Shown here: one piece after another, positions 1 to 6,431 of the stretch
Layout of the letters: every line of letters starts with the position of its first letter
How positions within the stretch are numbered: position 1 is the first letter of the stretch
Source of the DNA: a bacterium
GTDB lineage: Bacteria; CG03
Direction of reading: 5' to 3'
Assembly (NCBI GenBank): GCA_013791675.1
Contig: VMTI01000188.1
Location: 1 to 10,616 of the forward strand
Length of the DNA stretch: 10,616 bases
Program-made: the position numbers and the translations under genes
Notes under the pieces: generated by a model
The model's database searches: none
What the model was told of the DNA's origin: nothing
The model's input: the letters and a program-made list of their open reading frames with translations, nothing else

Positions 1-2
1 AA

Positions 3-98
3 TTGATGATTTTGGCGGGTAAACCACCCGGTGGATTTTTGACAACAAATCCCGATAAATTTAGAAAAGATTATGATTTAATCAGAGAAAAAGAATGA
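3..98 (+). CDS. C-terminal end of an unidentified protein (partial)
   Basis: An open frame enters from the left edge and runs 31 codons to a TGA at 96-98. The visible peptide contains AGKPPGGF and TTNPDKFRKDY and ends in a charged stretch, LIREKE. I do not recognise the family. There are too few residues to place a domain. The region is much more AT-rich than the helicase gene downstream. The frame could also be chance, because 31 codons is short. The next possible ORF starts inside its stop codon (ATGA at 95-98), which mildly supports real coding. Confidence 0.4.
   Translation: MMILAGKPPGGFLTTNPDKFRKDYDLIREKE
39..67 (+). promoter_or_regulatory. Possible sigma70-type promoter upstream of the helicase
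   Basis: An exact TTGACA at 39-44 is followed after 17 bp by TAGAAA at 62-67, which matches the -10 consensus at 4 of 6 positions. A transcript starting near 74 would leave a leader of roughly 235 nt before the helicase start at 311. The site lies inside the end of the partial reading frame, and the -10 box is weak, so it may be fortuitous. No better promoter was found between 99 and 310. Confidence 0.25.
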
Positions 99-271
99 AC
101 GGCAATTTTTTGTTGAAAAATCCTTATGGCAAAACTTCAGTGATTTTAGAGTGGTATTGCACTTCCGGAGAATATTTGATAAGCTATTATTGGATTTGGA
201 ATTTGAAAGCTTGTAAAGAGACATATTTTAACACATCTGCAAAACACATTACACTGATTTGCCAAAGGTGA
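95..271 (+). CDS. Doubtful 58-residue ORF, unknown
   Basis: The ATG at 95 overlaps the stop of the preceding frame (ATGA), and the frame runs to TGA at 269-271. The peptide is rich in Trp, Tyr and Cys (for example LEWYCTSGEY and YYWIWNLKAC) and has no recognisable motif, signal peptide or repeat. No convincing Shine-Dalgarno precedes it; only an A-rich CAGAGAAAAAG is present. It sits in the AT-rich left end. It could equally be untranslated leader of the helicase gene or decayed sequence. I list it because of the 4-bp overlap and because it accounts for most of the otherwise unassigned bases 99-310. Confidence 0.2.
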   Translation: MNGNFLLKNPYGKTSVILEWYCTSGEYLISYYWIWNLKACKETYFNTSAKHITLICQR

Positions 272-290
272 AAATAAAGTTAAAAATAAC

Positions 291-310
291 GGAGTAAATG
301 GAGTAAATGA
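291..310 (+). repeat. Tandem 9-bp duplication of the ribosome-binding/start region
   Basis: The 9-mer GGAGTAAAT occurs twice in direct succession (291-299 and 300-308), just before the helicase start at 311. The second copy supplies GGAG with 7 nt to the ATG, a good Shine-Dalgarno spacing. The duplication also creates two minimal ORFs: ATG GAG TAA at 298-306 and ATG AAT GAT TGA at 307-318. The second is out of frame with, and overlaps, the real start. Confidence 0.7.
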
Positions 311-1498
311 ATGATTGAAGAAAATTTCACGGATTTGGGCATTAACGAAGAGCTCGCGGCGATACTGAAAACAAAAGGTTTTGAGCATCCCACGCCCATA
401 CAAAAGCAGACGATACCTCTCATTCTTGAGGGGAAAGACCTTATAGGCCAGGCGGAAACGGGTTCGGGTAAAACCGCGGCTTGCGCCATTCCGCTGATTC
501 AGCAGATAGATAAAGAAATCAATGACATACAGGTGCTTGTGCTTACTCCCACGCGCGAGCTGGCGCTTCAGTATCTGGACGAAGTCAGTTCTTTTGCCAC
601 GCCATACGGGGTGACGCCGTTTGTGATTTACGGAGGGTTCAACAAAGATATACATCTGGCGAAACTGAAATCCGGCGTTCAAATTCTTGTCGCCACGCCC
701 GGGCGGCTCATTGACATTATTCACAATCATTATCTCGCGCTGGAAAACCTTAAAACAATGGTCATAGACGAAGCCGACGAAATGCTGAAAATGGGATTTA
801 TAGAAGATGTCGATTTTATAAAAAGCTGTATAGTGCAGAAGCATCAGACGCTTCTTTTTTCGGCGACAATGCCGGAGCCCATTAAACGGCTCGCGATGAA
901 ATATATGAAAGGCGCCGTGCATATAAAACTGAATATGGCTCAGTCCGTTCCCGTGAATCTTTCCCATTATGTGATTCGCGCCGAGAGAGGAAGCAAAGAT
1001 AACACTTTGAGCGAAATTCTCTTAAAAGAAGACATAGTCCAGTCCATTATTTTCTGCAACACCCGCACCCGCGTGAAAACTCTTTTTAAAACCCTGCAGC
1101 AGAAAATCAAGAATATAGATTATCTGCACGGCGGGCTGGAACAGAATCTGAGAACGCGGATAATAGAAAAATTCAGAGCAAAGAAAATTAAGTTTTTGAT
1201 TACCACAGATGTTATGGCCAGAGGGATAGATGTCAGAAGTGTTTCTCACATAATAAATTATGACCTCCCGAAAACTTCGGAAAGTTATGTGCATCGCACG
1301 GGGCGCACCGCGAGGCTGGGTAAAAAAGGCACGGCCATATCCATGATGACGCGCTTCGACGAAGATGTTTACAGGGAAATAAGAGAAAAATACGGCATCA
1401 ATCCGATGCCTTTTTCCTTCTCCGCGCCCTCGGGCGGACAAAAGGTTTCCAGGGAACATCACCACGCCGGCCATTCAAGAATACAGCCGAGCGCTTAA
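311..1498 (+). CDS. DEAD-box ATP-dependent RNA helicase
   Basis: This is a superfamily 2 DEAD-box helicase of 395 residues that unwinds short RNA duplexes using ATP. Such enzymes act in ribosome assembly, mRNA decay and cold adaptation. The motifs appear in order: Q motif GFEHPTPIQ (23-31), motif I AETGSGKT (48-55), Ia PTRELA (80-85), TPGR (129-132), II DEAD (153-156), III SAT (184-186), V TTDVMARGID (298-307) and VI HRTGRTAR (328-335). Both RecA-like domains are complete. The C-terminal extension after motif VI is short and ends in a His-containing tail, so the long RNA-binding tail of DeaD/CsdA is absent. A GGAG at 300-303 supports the ATG. Which DEAD-box subfamily it belongs to (RhlE, CshA, DeaD) cannot be settled by eye. 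The neighbouring L20 gene fits a ribosome-assembly role, but a separate promoter lies between them. Confidence 0.96.
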   Translation: MIEENFTDLGINEELAAILKTKGFEHPTPIQKQTIPLILEGKDLIGQAETGSGKTAACAIPLIQQIDKEINDIQVLVLTPTRELALQYLDEVSSFATPYGVTPFVIYGGFNKDIHLAKLKSGVQILVATPGRLIDIIHNHYLALENLKTMVIDEADEMLKMGFIEDVDFIKSCIVQKHQTLLFSATMPEPIKRLAMKYMKGAVHIKLNMAQSVPVNLSHYVIRAERGSKDNTLSEILLKEDIVQSIIFCNTRTRVKTLFKTLQQKIKNIDYLHGGLEQNLRTRIIEKFRAKKIKFLITTDVMARGIDVRSVSHIINYDLPKTSESYVHRTGRTARLGKKGTAISMMTRFDEDVYREIREKYGINPMPFSFSAPSGGQKVSREHHHAGHSRIQPSA

Positions 1499-1638
1499 AA
1501 TAAATTCTTTTACTTGGGCGGATGAAAGCGCGCGTCGAAAAAAAACAGGGTATCCCCGTTGCGGGCGCCATTTCCGGAGCAAGTAAGAGATTCCCTCCGA
1601 AATTGAAAAAAGGATTTAACAGTCCCCTTTCTTTTTCC

Positions 1639-1668
1639 TTGCCAAAGAGAGCTTTCATTTGTTATAGT
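1639..1668 (+). promoter_or_regulatory. Predicted sigma70-type promoter for rplT-pheS-pheT
   Basis: TTGCCA (1639-1644, 5 of 6 to consensus) and TATAGT (1663-1668, 5 of 6) are separated by 18 bp. Transcription would start near 1675, giving a leader of about 36 nt before the rplT ATG at 1711. A leader this short leaves little room for the pseudoknot-type L20 autoregulatory site known from E. coli, so if that control exists here it would have to take another form. The rest of 1499-1710 shows no convincing terminator and no recognisable gene. Confidence 0.6.
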
Positions 1669-1710
1669 TTACCGTTTATTGCGAAAGATTAGTATTTTAG
1701 GAGAAAAGAT

Positions 1711-2055
1711 ATGGCAAGAGTGAAAAGAGGCGTTACAAAAAGAAAGAAACATAAAAAGGTTTTGAAACTGGCGAAGGGCTTCAAGGGAGCCAAAAAAAAT
1801 CATTACAGGCAGGCGAACGAAAATCTTCAGAAGAGTATGATGTACGCCACCCGTGATAGAAAGGTGAAAAAAAGAGAGTTTCGCTCGCACTGGATTACAA
1901 ATCTCTCCATTGCCTGCGAAAAAGTGGGTTTCAAATATTCAAGGTTCATTGACGCTATGAAAAAAAAGGATGTGACGCTTTCAAGGCCTATGCTTTATAA
2001 AATAGCGGTGAATGACTTTGAGACATTTCAGAAAATAGCGGATTTTGTAAAATGA
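1711..2055 (+). CDS. rplT: 50S ribosomal protein L20
   Basis: L20 binds 23S rRNA early in large-subunit assembly and, in several bacteria, also represses its own operon. The protein is 114 residues, close to the usual 115-120. It opens with the family signature MARVKRGVTKRKKHKKVLK (1-19), then AKGFKGAKK, the central TRDRKVKKREFRSHWI region and the YSRFI motif. It is strongly basic in the N-terminal half, which threads through rRNA, with a more globular C-terminal half. TAGGAG at 1698-1703 is well spaced from the ATG. pheS follows after 25 bp. The usual upstream partners infC (IF3) and rpmI (L35) are not adjacent. Confidence 0.98.
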   Translation: MARVKRGVTKRKKHKKVLKLAKGFKGAKKNHYRQANENLQKSMMYATRDRKVKKREFRSHWITNLSIACEKVGFKYSRFIDAMKKKDVTLSRPMLYKIAVNDFETFQKIADFVK

Positions 2056-2080
2056 TTTTAGTTTTTCAGGAGTTATCAAA

Positions 2081-3094
2081 ATGCACATTGATGAGGAAAT
2101 ATCAAGGATACGTAAAAATTTCTTTGAGACAATCAAAAATATTAAGACGGCCGAACAGCTCACTAATGTCAGAGTTGTTTACATAGGCCGTAAAGGCAAG
2201 GTCTCAAGGCTTTTAAGGGAAGTTTCGGAACTTCCTTCTGACATTAAACCCCGTGTGGGGCAAGAACTTAATTCTCTAAAAAATGAAATAGAGAAAAACA
2301 TAAATGATATTTCCCTGCAGTTTAAAGGCGGCGCTCCCGAGGAAAGTATTGATGAGACACTTCCCGGACGGCCGTATCACGCAGGTAACAGGCATCCGCT
2401 CAGCATAATCAAAAACAGGATAATAGAAATCTTTTTTTCAATGGGTTTTTCTCTTGTGGAAGGGCCGCTCATAGAAGACGACTGGCACAATTTTTCGGCT
2501 CTCAATATTCCCGAATTTCATCCATCCAGGGATATGCATGACACTTTTTATCTTGAGGGAAAAGATAATCTTCTTTTGAGGACGCACACTTCGCCTGTGC
2601 AGGTGAGAGTAATGAAGCACAACAAGCCGCCGCTGGCGGTAATCGTGCCGGGAAAATGTTTCAGAAATGACGCCATAGACGCGTCTCATTTCCCTGTGTT
2701 TCACCAGGTTGAAGGGTTGTGGGTGGACAAGGATATTTCTTTGGCCGACTTGAAGGGCGTTCTCACGGGTTTTGTAAACAGGCTTTTCGGCAATGTGCCG
2801 GTCCGTTTCAGGCCCAGTTATTTTCCTTTCACGGAACCTTCCGTGGAGCTTGATATGGGTTGCCCCATGTGCGCAGGGTCGGGATGTTCCACCTGCGGCC
2901 ATAGCGGGTTTATGGAAATAATGGGCGCGGGAATGGTGCATCCCGAAGTGTTCAAAAATTCCGGTTATGAAGAAAAATATCAGGGTTTCGCTTTTGGAAT
3001 GGGAATAGAGAGAATAGCGATGATATATTACAGGCTCGCCGATATAAGGGATTTTTACAACAACGATTTGAGATTTCTGGAGCAGTTCAAGTAA
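2081..3094 (+). CDS. pheS: Phenylalanyl-tRNA synthetase alpha subunit
   Basis: This is the catalytic alpha chain of the cytoplasmic (alpha-beta)2 phenylalanyl-tRNA synthetase, which charges tRNA-Phe using ATP. It has 337 residues, normal for the family. An N-terminal helical arm (about 1-85) that contacts tRNA precedes the class II core. Visible landmarks are THTSPVQ (169-175), motif 2 around GKCFRND (191-197) followed by SHFPVFHQVEG, the Phe-pocket segment RPSYFPFTEPS (244-254), and motif 3 GMGIERIAM (306-314). A Cys cluster CX2CX4CX2C (C261, C264, C269, C272) lies just before GFMEIMGAGMVHP. This cluster is known in many Firmicute and thermophile PheS proteins and is absent from the E. coli type. 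AGGAG at 2068-2072 sets the start. pheT begins 15 bp downstream. Confidence 0.98.
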   Translation: MHIDEEISRIRKNFFETIKNIKTAEQLTNVRVVYIGRKGKVSRLLREVSELPSDIKPRVGQELNSLKNEIEKNINDISLQFKGGAPEESIDETLPGRPYHAGNRHPLSIIKNRIIEIFFSMGFSLVEGPLIEDDWHNFSALNIPEFHPSRDMHDTFYLEGKDNLLLRTHTSPVQVRVMKHNKPPLAVIVPGKCFRNDAIDASHFPVFHQVEGLWVDKDISLADLKGVLTGFVNRLFGNVPVRFRPSYFPFTEPSVELDMGCPMCAGSGCSTCGHSGFMEIMGAGMVHPEVFKNSGYEEKYQGFAFGMGIERIAMIYYRLADIRDFYNNDLRFLEQFK

Positions 3095-3109
3095 GATGGA
3101 GATTAAAGA

Positions 3110-5440
3110 ATGCTGATTCCTGTAAAGTGGCTCAGAGAGTTTGTGGATGTGGCGGGCGGCGCCGAGGTGAAAGAGCTACTGCTTAAGGCGGGTTTTGAAG
3201 CGGAGATTCTCAGCTCGCGGGAAAAATTCAAAGGCGTTGTGGCGGCGCAGGTGCTGAAGGCTACGCCGATTCCGGGGACGCATCTTAAAAGCTGTCTTGT
3301 CAGCGACGGGAAAGAGCTGTGTTCGGTTATATGCGGCGCTCCTAATGTGGAAAAGGGGCAGTTCGTGGCATTTGCGCAGGTGGGCGCGGAGCTTCCCGGC
3401 GGAATAAAAATAACAAAGAGAAAAATCCACGACAGCATGTCCTGTGGAATGATTGTTTCGGAAAAGGAACTGGGAATAGGAAGTGATTCTTCGGGCATCA
3501 TGGTGCTGAAAGAAGAGAGTCCGCTGGGGACGCCCATTAGTTTTCAGAAGGACGAAATAGTGGAAGCTGAAATCACTCCGGACAGAGGCGATTGTCTTTC
3601 CATTCTGGGAATAGCCAGAGAAATAAGCCTTATCGCGGGCAGGGAGCTGAAAGTGCCAGCCATGGAAAATATTCCCGATGAGGGAGAAGCATCCGGTTTT
3701 CACGTCGAGAGAATTTCGGGGGGCTGTCTTTTTTACACAGGCTGTCTTATGAATGATGTGAAAATAGGGCCTTCGCCCGAATGGATCAAGAATAAAATTT
3801 TATCAATGGGGCTTAATCCCCAGAACAATGTTGTGGATATAACGAACATGATTCTATTTGAGCTCGGCCAGCCGCTTCACGCTTTTGACGCGGACAAAAT
3901 ACAAAGCCGGACGATAAAAATATCGGATTCTTCGGAAGGCGAAAAAATGACGCTTCTTGACGGGGCCGAGCGGGCGCTTAAAAAGGGGCTGTGCCTCATA
4001 AGAGACGCCGATAAACCCATTGCCCTGGGGGGCGTTATGGGCGGGGGCGAATCGGGTATTTCAAATCTGACAACATCCGTTTTCATAGAAAGCGCTTATT
4101 TTGAGCCGGGGGCAGTTTATAAAAGCTCGGCGGATGTCGGAGTAAAATCGCCGTCATCAATGAGATTTTCCAGAGGCGTGGATCCTATGATGGTGAAGAA
4201 AGCCCTGATGCGAGCCGTGAGGTTGATTAAAGAAACAGCTTCAGGGCGTGTAAAGGAATTTTTTCAGGAAGGCCGTGTTCCGGGTAAAAACCCCATAACC
4301 GTACAAATGGAATATGTGAGATCTCTTCTGGGTGTTAATATTTCCTCGGCGGATATGGAAAAAGCTCTTTCTTGCTCCGGCGTGATACAGGCCAATGACG
4401 GCGCGTCTATAAAAATTCTGCCTCATTCATGGAGGAACGATCTTAAAATAGAGGAGGATATGGTTGAGGAAGCGGTCAGGTTTATAGGTTACGACGGCAT
4501 TCCCCCGAGATATCCGGCATTGCGCCGCCTGCCTTACGGTTTGCCAGACTCTGTCCGGGACAGGGAGAAAATAATAAACGTTTTTGTTTCCGCCGGTTTC
4601 AGCGAAGTCATCACGCCGGACATGATATCTGAAGGACGTCTTTTTCAGAATTTCCCGGAAGTGATAAAAATTAAAAATCCAGTTTCAGCGGATATGGGCG
4701 CGTTGCGCCCGACACTTTTCGTGAATCTCGCCGATGTGATGAGGCACAATATATCGCGCGGGATTGGCGATGTAAAGATATTTGAAAGCGGTTCGGTTTT
4801 TAGAAATAATGAGGGGCAATACAGAGAAGAGGAAATGATTGCGGGTATGGCCGAAGGACTTGTGGGCGGGCTAAGCCATTACAAAAGTAACCTCGCGGAT
4901 TTTTTTTATGTGAAAGGAATAATTGAAGAGGCCGCAGGCCGCGTTTCTGTCCGCGAACGCATTAACACGCCTTTTCTGGATAAGGCCGTTGTTTTTAAGG
5001 ACGGCGATGTATCACTTTTTATGCTCGGTGAGGTGTCGGAGCAGGCGCTTAATTCCTTTGATATTAAAAAGGATTTTCTCGCCGCCCCGATAATATATTT
5101 TGAACTTTATTACAAAAACATAAAGCAGGCCGATAAAAAATATTCGACCCCGCCGGCTGTACCGTCCGCGGCAAGGGACATATCCATTTTGATAAAGGAA
5201 GATGTCATTTACGGCGATGTGGAGAAAAAAATTTTCTCCTGCGGCGCTGAAAATCTGGAAAGGGCCGTGCTTATTGACCTCTATCGCGGTAAACCTGTGG
5301 AAGACGGGAAAAAGAGTATGAGTTTCAGGCTTTTTTTCAGGGGCAAAGAAACACTCATTCACAGTGACATTGAGCCGCAGGTGTCAAAAATTCTGAAAAT
5401 CCTCGCGGCTGATTTCGGCGCATCCCTGCGGGAAAAATAA
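3110..5440 (+). CDS. pheT: Phenylalanyl-tRNA synthetase beta subunit
   Basis: This is the non-catalytic beta chain that partners PheS, recognises tRNA-Phe and edits mischarged Tyr-tRNA. Its 776 residues are slightly short of the usual 790-810 but keep every expected module. The order is: N-terminal strand MLIPVKWLREFV; an OB-fold tRNA-binding domain (about 40-148, with VICGAPNV and DSMSCGMIVSE); the B3/B4 editing region (about 205-375, with QPLHAFDADKI and MRFSRGVDP); the B5 helix-turn-helix region (about 396-465, ending LKIEEDMVEEAVRFIGYD); a catalytic-like domain (about 480-675); and a C-terminal anticodon-binding FDX-ACB domain (about 678-774, from PPAVPSAARDISI). GGAG at 3098-3101 supports the ATG. 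The gene ends the operon: no gene overlaps it downstream and a new promoter follows. Confidence 0.98.
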   Translation: MLIPVKWLREFVDVAGGAEVKELLLKAGFEAEILSSREKFKGVVAAQVLKATPIPGTHLKSCLVSDGKELCSVICGAPNVEKGQFVAFAQVGAELPGGIKITKRKIHDSMSCGMIVSEKELGIGSDSSGIMVLKEESPLGTPISFQKDEIVEAEITPDRGDCLSILGIAREISLIAGRELKVPAMENIPDEGEASGFHVERISGGCLFYTGCLMNDVKIGPSPEWIKNKILSMGLNPQNNVVDITNMILFELGQPLHAFDADKIQSRTIKISDSSEGEKMTLLDGAERALKKGLCLIRDADKPIALGGVMGGGESGISNLTTSVFIESAYFEPGAVYKSSADVGVKSPSSMRFSRGVDPMMVKKALMRAVRLIKETASGRVKEFFQEGRVPGKNPITVQMEYVRSLLGVNISSADMEKALSCSGVIQANDGASIKILPHSWRNDLKIEEDMVEEAVRFIGYDGIPPRYPALRRLPYGLPDSVRDREKIINVFVSAGFSEVITPDMISEGRLFQNFPEVIKIKNPVSADMGALRPTLFVNLADVMRHNISRGIGDVKIFESGSVFRNNEGQYREEEMIAGMAEGLVGGLSHYKSNLADFFYVKGIIEEAAGRVSVRERINTPFLDKAVVFKDGDVSLFMLGEVSEQALNSFDIKKDFLAAPIIYFELYYKNIKQADKKYSTPPAVPSAARDISILIKEDVIYGDVEKKIFSCGAENLERAVLIDLYRGKPVEDGKKSMSFRLFFRGKETLIHSDIEPQVSKILKILAADFGASLREK

Positions 5441-5513
5441 TTGATTTTTCCGTCTTTCCCGGAAATCAAAAATTATTTCAAAAAGAAACAGAACTGTTTT
5501 GTTATCTTATTTT
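5441..5513 (+). terminator. Weak hairpins after pheT, possible terminator
   Basis: Two inverted repeats follow the pheT stop. TTGATTT plus CCG (5441-5452) pairs with CGGAAATCAA (5460-5469), leaving a 2-nt bulge, but no T-run follows. A smaller AT-rich hairpin, AAACA/TGTTT with loop GAAC (5486-5499), is followed by a T-rich tail to 5513. Neither is a textbook intrinsic terminator. Their position between the pheT stop and a new promoter at 5538 fits an end of transcription. Confidence 0.3.
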
Positions 5514-5537
5514 CCCCCATTTTTCCCGGAGATTTTC

Positions 5538-5567
5538 TTGACAACAGGGCGGGGAATTAAATAAAAT
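5538..5567 (+). promoter_or_regulatory. Near-consensus promoter producing a leaderless transcript
   Basis: A perfect TTGACA (5538-5543) and TAAAAT (5562-5567, 5 of 6) are separated by 18 bp. Only 8 bp separate the -10 box from the ATG at 5576, so the expected start of transcription (5573-5576) falls at or within a few bases of the start codon. This is the strongest promoter-like sequence in the window. It would drive the coiled-coil gene and zapA. Confidence 0.65.
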
Positions 5568-5575
5568 TAAAAGCG

Positions 5576-5824
5576 ATGAACAATGATATAAAAAGACTTT
5601 CGGCCGTTGTAGACAAAGCCGTGAGCGAGATAAGAGCGCTCAAATTCGAAAACGAAAAACTCCGCGGCGATAACCGGCTAAAGGATGAACAGATTCACGC
5701 GATGGAGTCGCAGGGCAAGGGTTCCGAAAAAATAACGAGAGATTTTGAGAAGATGAAGCTGGATAGAATAAAAATAAAAGATAAAGTGGGCGTTTTGCTT
5801 AACGCGCTGGGGGATGTGCAATGA
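5576..5824 (+). CDS. Small coiled-coil protein, ZauP/ZapB-like division partner
   Basis: An 82-residue, highly charged, mostly helical protein. Residues about 5-48 have heptad-like spacing of hydrophobics (in RLSAVVDKAVSEI, ALKFENEKLR and KDEQIHAM). A more basic second helix (51-78) ends KDKVGVLLNAL, resembling the C-terminus of small coiled-coil proteins encoded just before zapA. There is no signal peptide or membrane segment, so it is cytoplasmic. Its stop overlaps the zapA start (ATGA). By analogy with ZauP of Caulobacter, or the ZapB-like protein upstream of zapA in Pseudomonas, I infer it binds ZapA or helps bundle FtsZ. It has no Shine-Dalgarno: the 20 bases before the ATG are A-rich, and a stop at 5558-5560 rules out an upstream start in this frame. 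Function rests on context and helical character. Confidence 0.75.
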   Translation: MNNDIKRLSAVVDKAVSEIRALKFENEKLRGDNRLKDEQIHAMESQGKGSEKITRDFEKMKLDRIKIKDKVGVLLNALGDVQ

Positions 5825-6102
5825 GCACCGCGGTAACTTTACTGGGAAATAAGCTTGTAATTTCCGACGACGAGATAAGCCCCGAAATGATAGTAGAAGC
5901 TGTCAAATATATTGAAAAACAGATGCGGGCACTGCACGCTTCGGGCAATACCCAGGACACGCTGAAGCTGGCGGCGCTAACGATGATTCAGATAACCATT
6001 GAGATGCTGGAATTAAAGAAAAAGGGCTATTCCCAGACGGAGGGTTACAGTAAAGTTTTGGAAGAAATGGCCGTAAAATTAGAAAAAGAAATAAGCGTAT
6101 GA
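5821..6102 (+). CDS. zapA: Cell division protein ZapA
   Basis: ZapA is a small cytoplasmic protein that cross-links FtsZ protofilaments at the division ring. The 93-residue product has the family layout. An N-terminal beta strand with the LLGNKLVIS element (7-15) is followed by an acidic turn and the helix IVEAVKYIEKQMRAL. Then come the hallmark segment DTLKLAALTMIQITIEMLEL (46-65), matching the family's D..K.AVLAALNIA.E.. pattern, and a C-terminal coiled coil (about 75-91). The start overlaps the preceding stop in ATGA, indicating translational coupling. A purine stretch GGGGGA at 5809-5813 could serve as the ribosome site. Sequence identity to well-studied ZapA looks low, so the call rests on pattern, length and neighbours. 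Confidence 0.8.
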   Translation: MSTAVTLLGNKLVISDDEISPEMIVEAVKYIEKQMRALHASGNTQDTLKLAALTMIQITIEMLELKKKGYSQTEGYSKVLEEMAVKLEKEISV

Positions 6103-6117
6103 TAACGGAAATACCCT

Positions 6118-6156
6118 GTCTCGCCAAAGGCGAGACACCCCTTGTAGAAAAAGGGG
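6118..6156. repeat. Two adjacent palindromes between zapA and the RNA gene
   Basis: GTCTCGCC (6118-6125) and GGCGAGAC (6129-6136) form a perfect 8-bp inverted repeat around AAA. One base later CCCCTT (6138-6143) and AAGGGG (6151-6156) form a second, around a 7-nt loop. No T-run follows, so this is not an intrinsic terminator. The paired structure resembles dispersed REP/MITE-like intergenic elements, but copy number cannot be judged from one window. It might also stabilise the 3' end of the zapA mRNA. Confidence 0.6.
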
Positions 6157-6257
6157 AATTAACGCCAAAGAAGGAAAGAGAGAGAAAAGGAGCGAAGATA
6201 AGCGCCAAGGTGAACCGGTCGCGCGGGAAAAGCGCCGGAGCCTGCATTAAAAATATT

Positions 6258-6410
6258 CCAGCGGCTGTGGTGATGAGTGTAATTTTCGAAGGACTCTAAG
6301 AAGAAATCGGGATTTCGATGCCGCGCCTCTTGGGGCGCGGATTAAGAAAACCCACTTAATGTTCGCAGTCTTCTTCCGGTTGCACCCACCCTGCCGCGGG
6401 GAATTCCCGC
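6258..6410 (+). ncRNA. ssrS: Candidate 6S-like structured RNA
   Basis: 6S RNA binds the sigma70 holoenzyme as a long hairpin mimicking an open promoter. The stretch folds back on itself. GCGGC (6261-6265) pairs with GCCGC (6393-6397). GTGG (6267-6270) pairs with CCAC (6386-6389), and TG (6271-6272) with CA (6383-6384). Inside, AAGAAGA (6298-6304) pairs with TCTTCTT (6369-6375). Local hairpins are GAAAT/ATTTC (6303-6316, competing slightly), CCGCGCC/GGCGCGG (6321-6340) and ATTAAG/CTTAAT (6341-6360). A terminator follows. 6S genes are known next to zapA and 5-FCL (ygfA), and rarA-5-FCL follows here. Against it: about 140-155 nt is shorter than the usual 180-200, the branched interior is not the classic rod, and only a weak -10 (TAAAAA, 6248-6253) precedes it. 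It could be another structured RNA or a rarA leader. Confidence 0.5.
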
Positions 6411-6424
6411 TTCTTTTTCTCTTT
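6396..6424 (+). terminator. Intrinsic terminator ending the structured RNA
   Basis: GCGGG (6396-6400) and CCCGC (6406-6410) form an all-GC stem around GAATT, followed directly by the T-rich tract TTCTTTTTCTCTTT (6411-6424). The hairpin overlaps the 3' arm of the proposed closing stem of the upstream RNA by two bases. It lies 44 bp before the rarA start, so rarA would depend on readthrough or on a promoter I cannot see. Confidence 0.65.
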
Positions 6425-6431
6425 CCGTAAT

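Noticed and set aside
146..967. Long minus-strand open frame (273 aa) opposite the 5' half of the helicase
   Set aside because: It is antisense to a clear DEAD-box gene, its product has no recognisable motif, and its frame is explained by codon bias of the + strand gene.
1600..1640. Intrinsic terminator after the helicase gene
   Set aside because: The A-rich GAAAAAAGGA and T-rich CCTTTCTTTTTC tracts can pair only with a mismatch and mainly by A-T pairs, so it is too weak to call.
1522..1692. 56-aa ORF as ribosomal protein L35 (rpmI)
   Set aside because: Apart from a short KRF match and basic charge it lacks the L35 pattern, has no spaced Shine-Dalgarno and contains the rplT promoter. It is kept only as an observation.
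2861..2899. Cysteine cluster in PheS as an unusual zinc site
   Set aside because: CX2CX4CX2C at this position is already known in many bacterial PheS proteins.
6099..6299. 66-codon + strand ORF starting in ATGATAA at the end of zapA
   Set aside because: It runs through both palindromes and into the structured RNA, and the peptide is low-complexity Lys/Arg/Glu without a domain. The ATGA overlap with zapA is the only point in favour.
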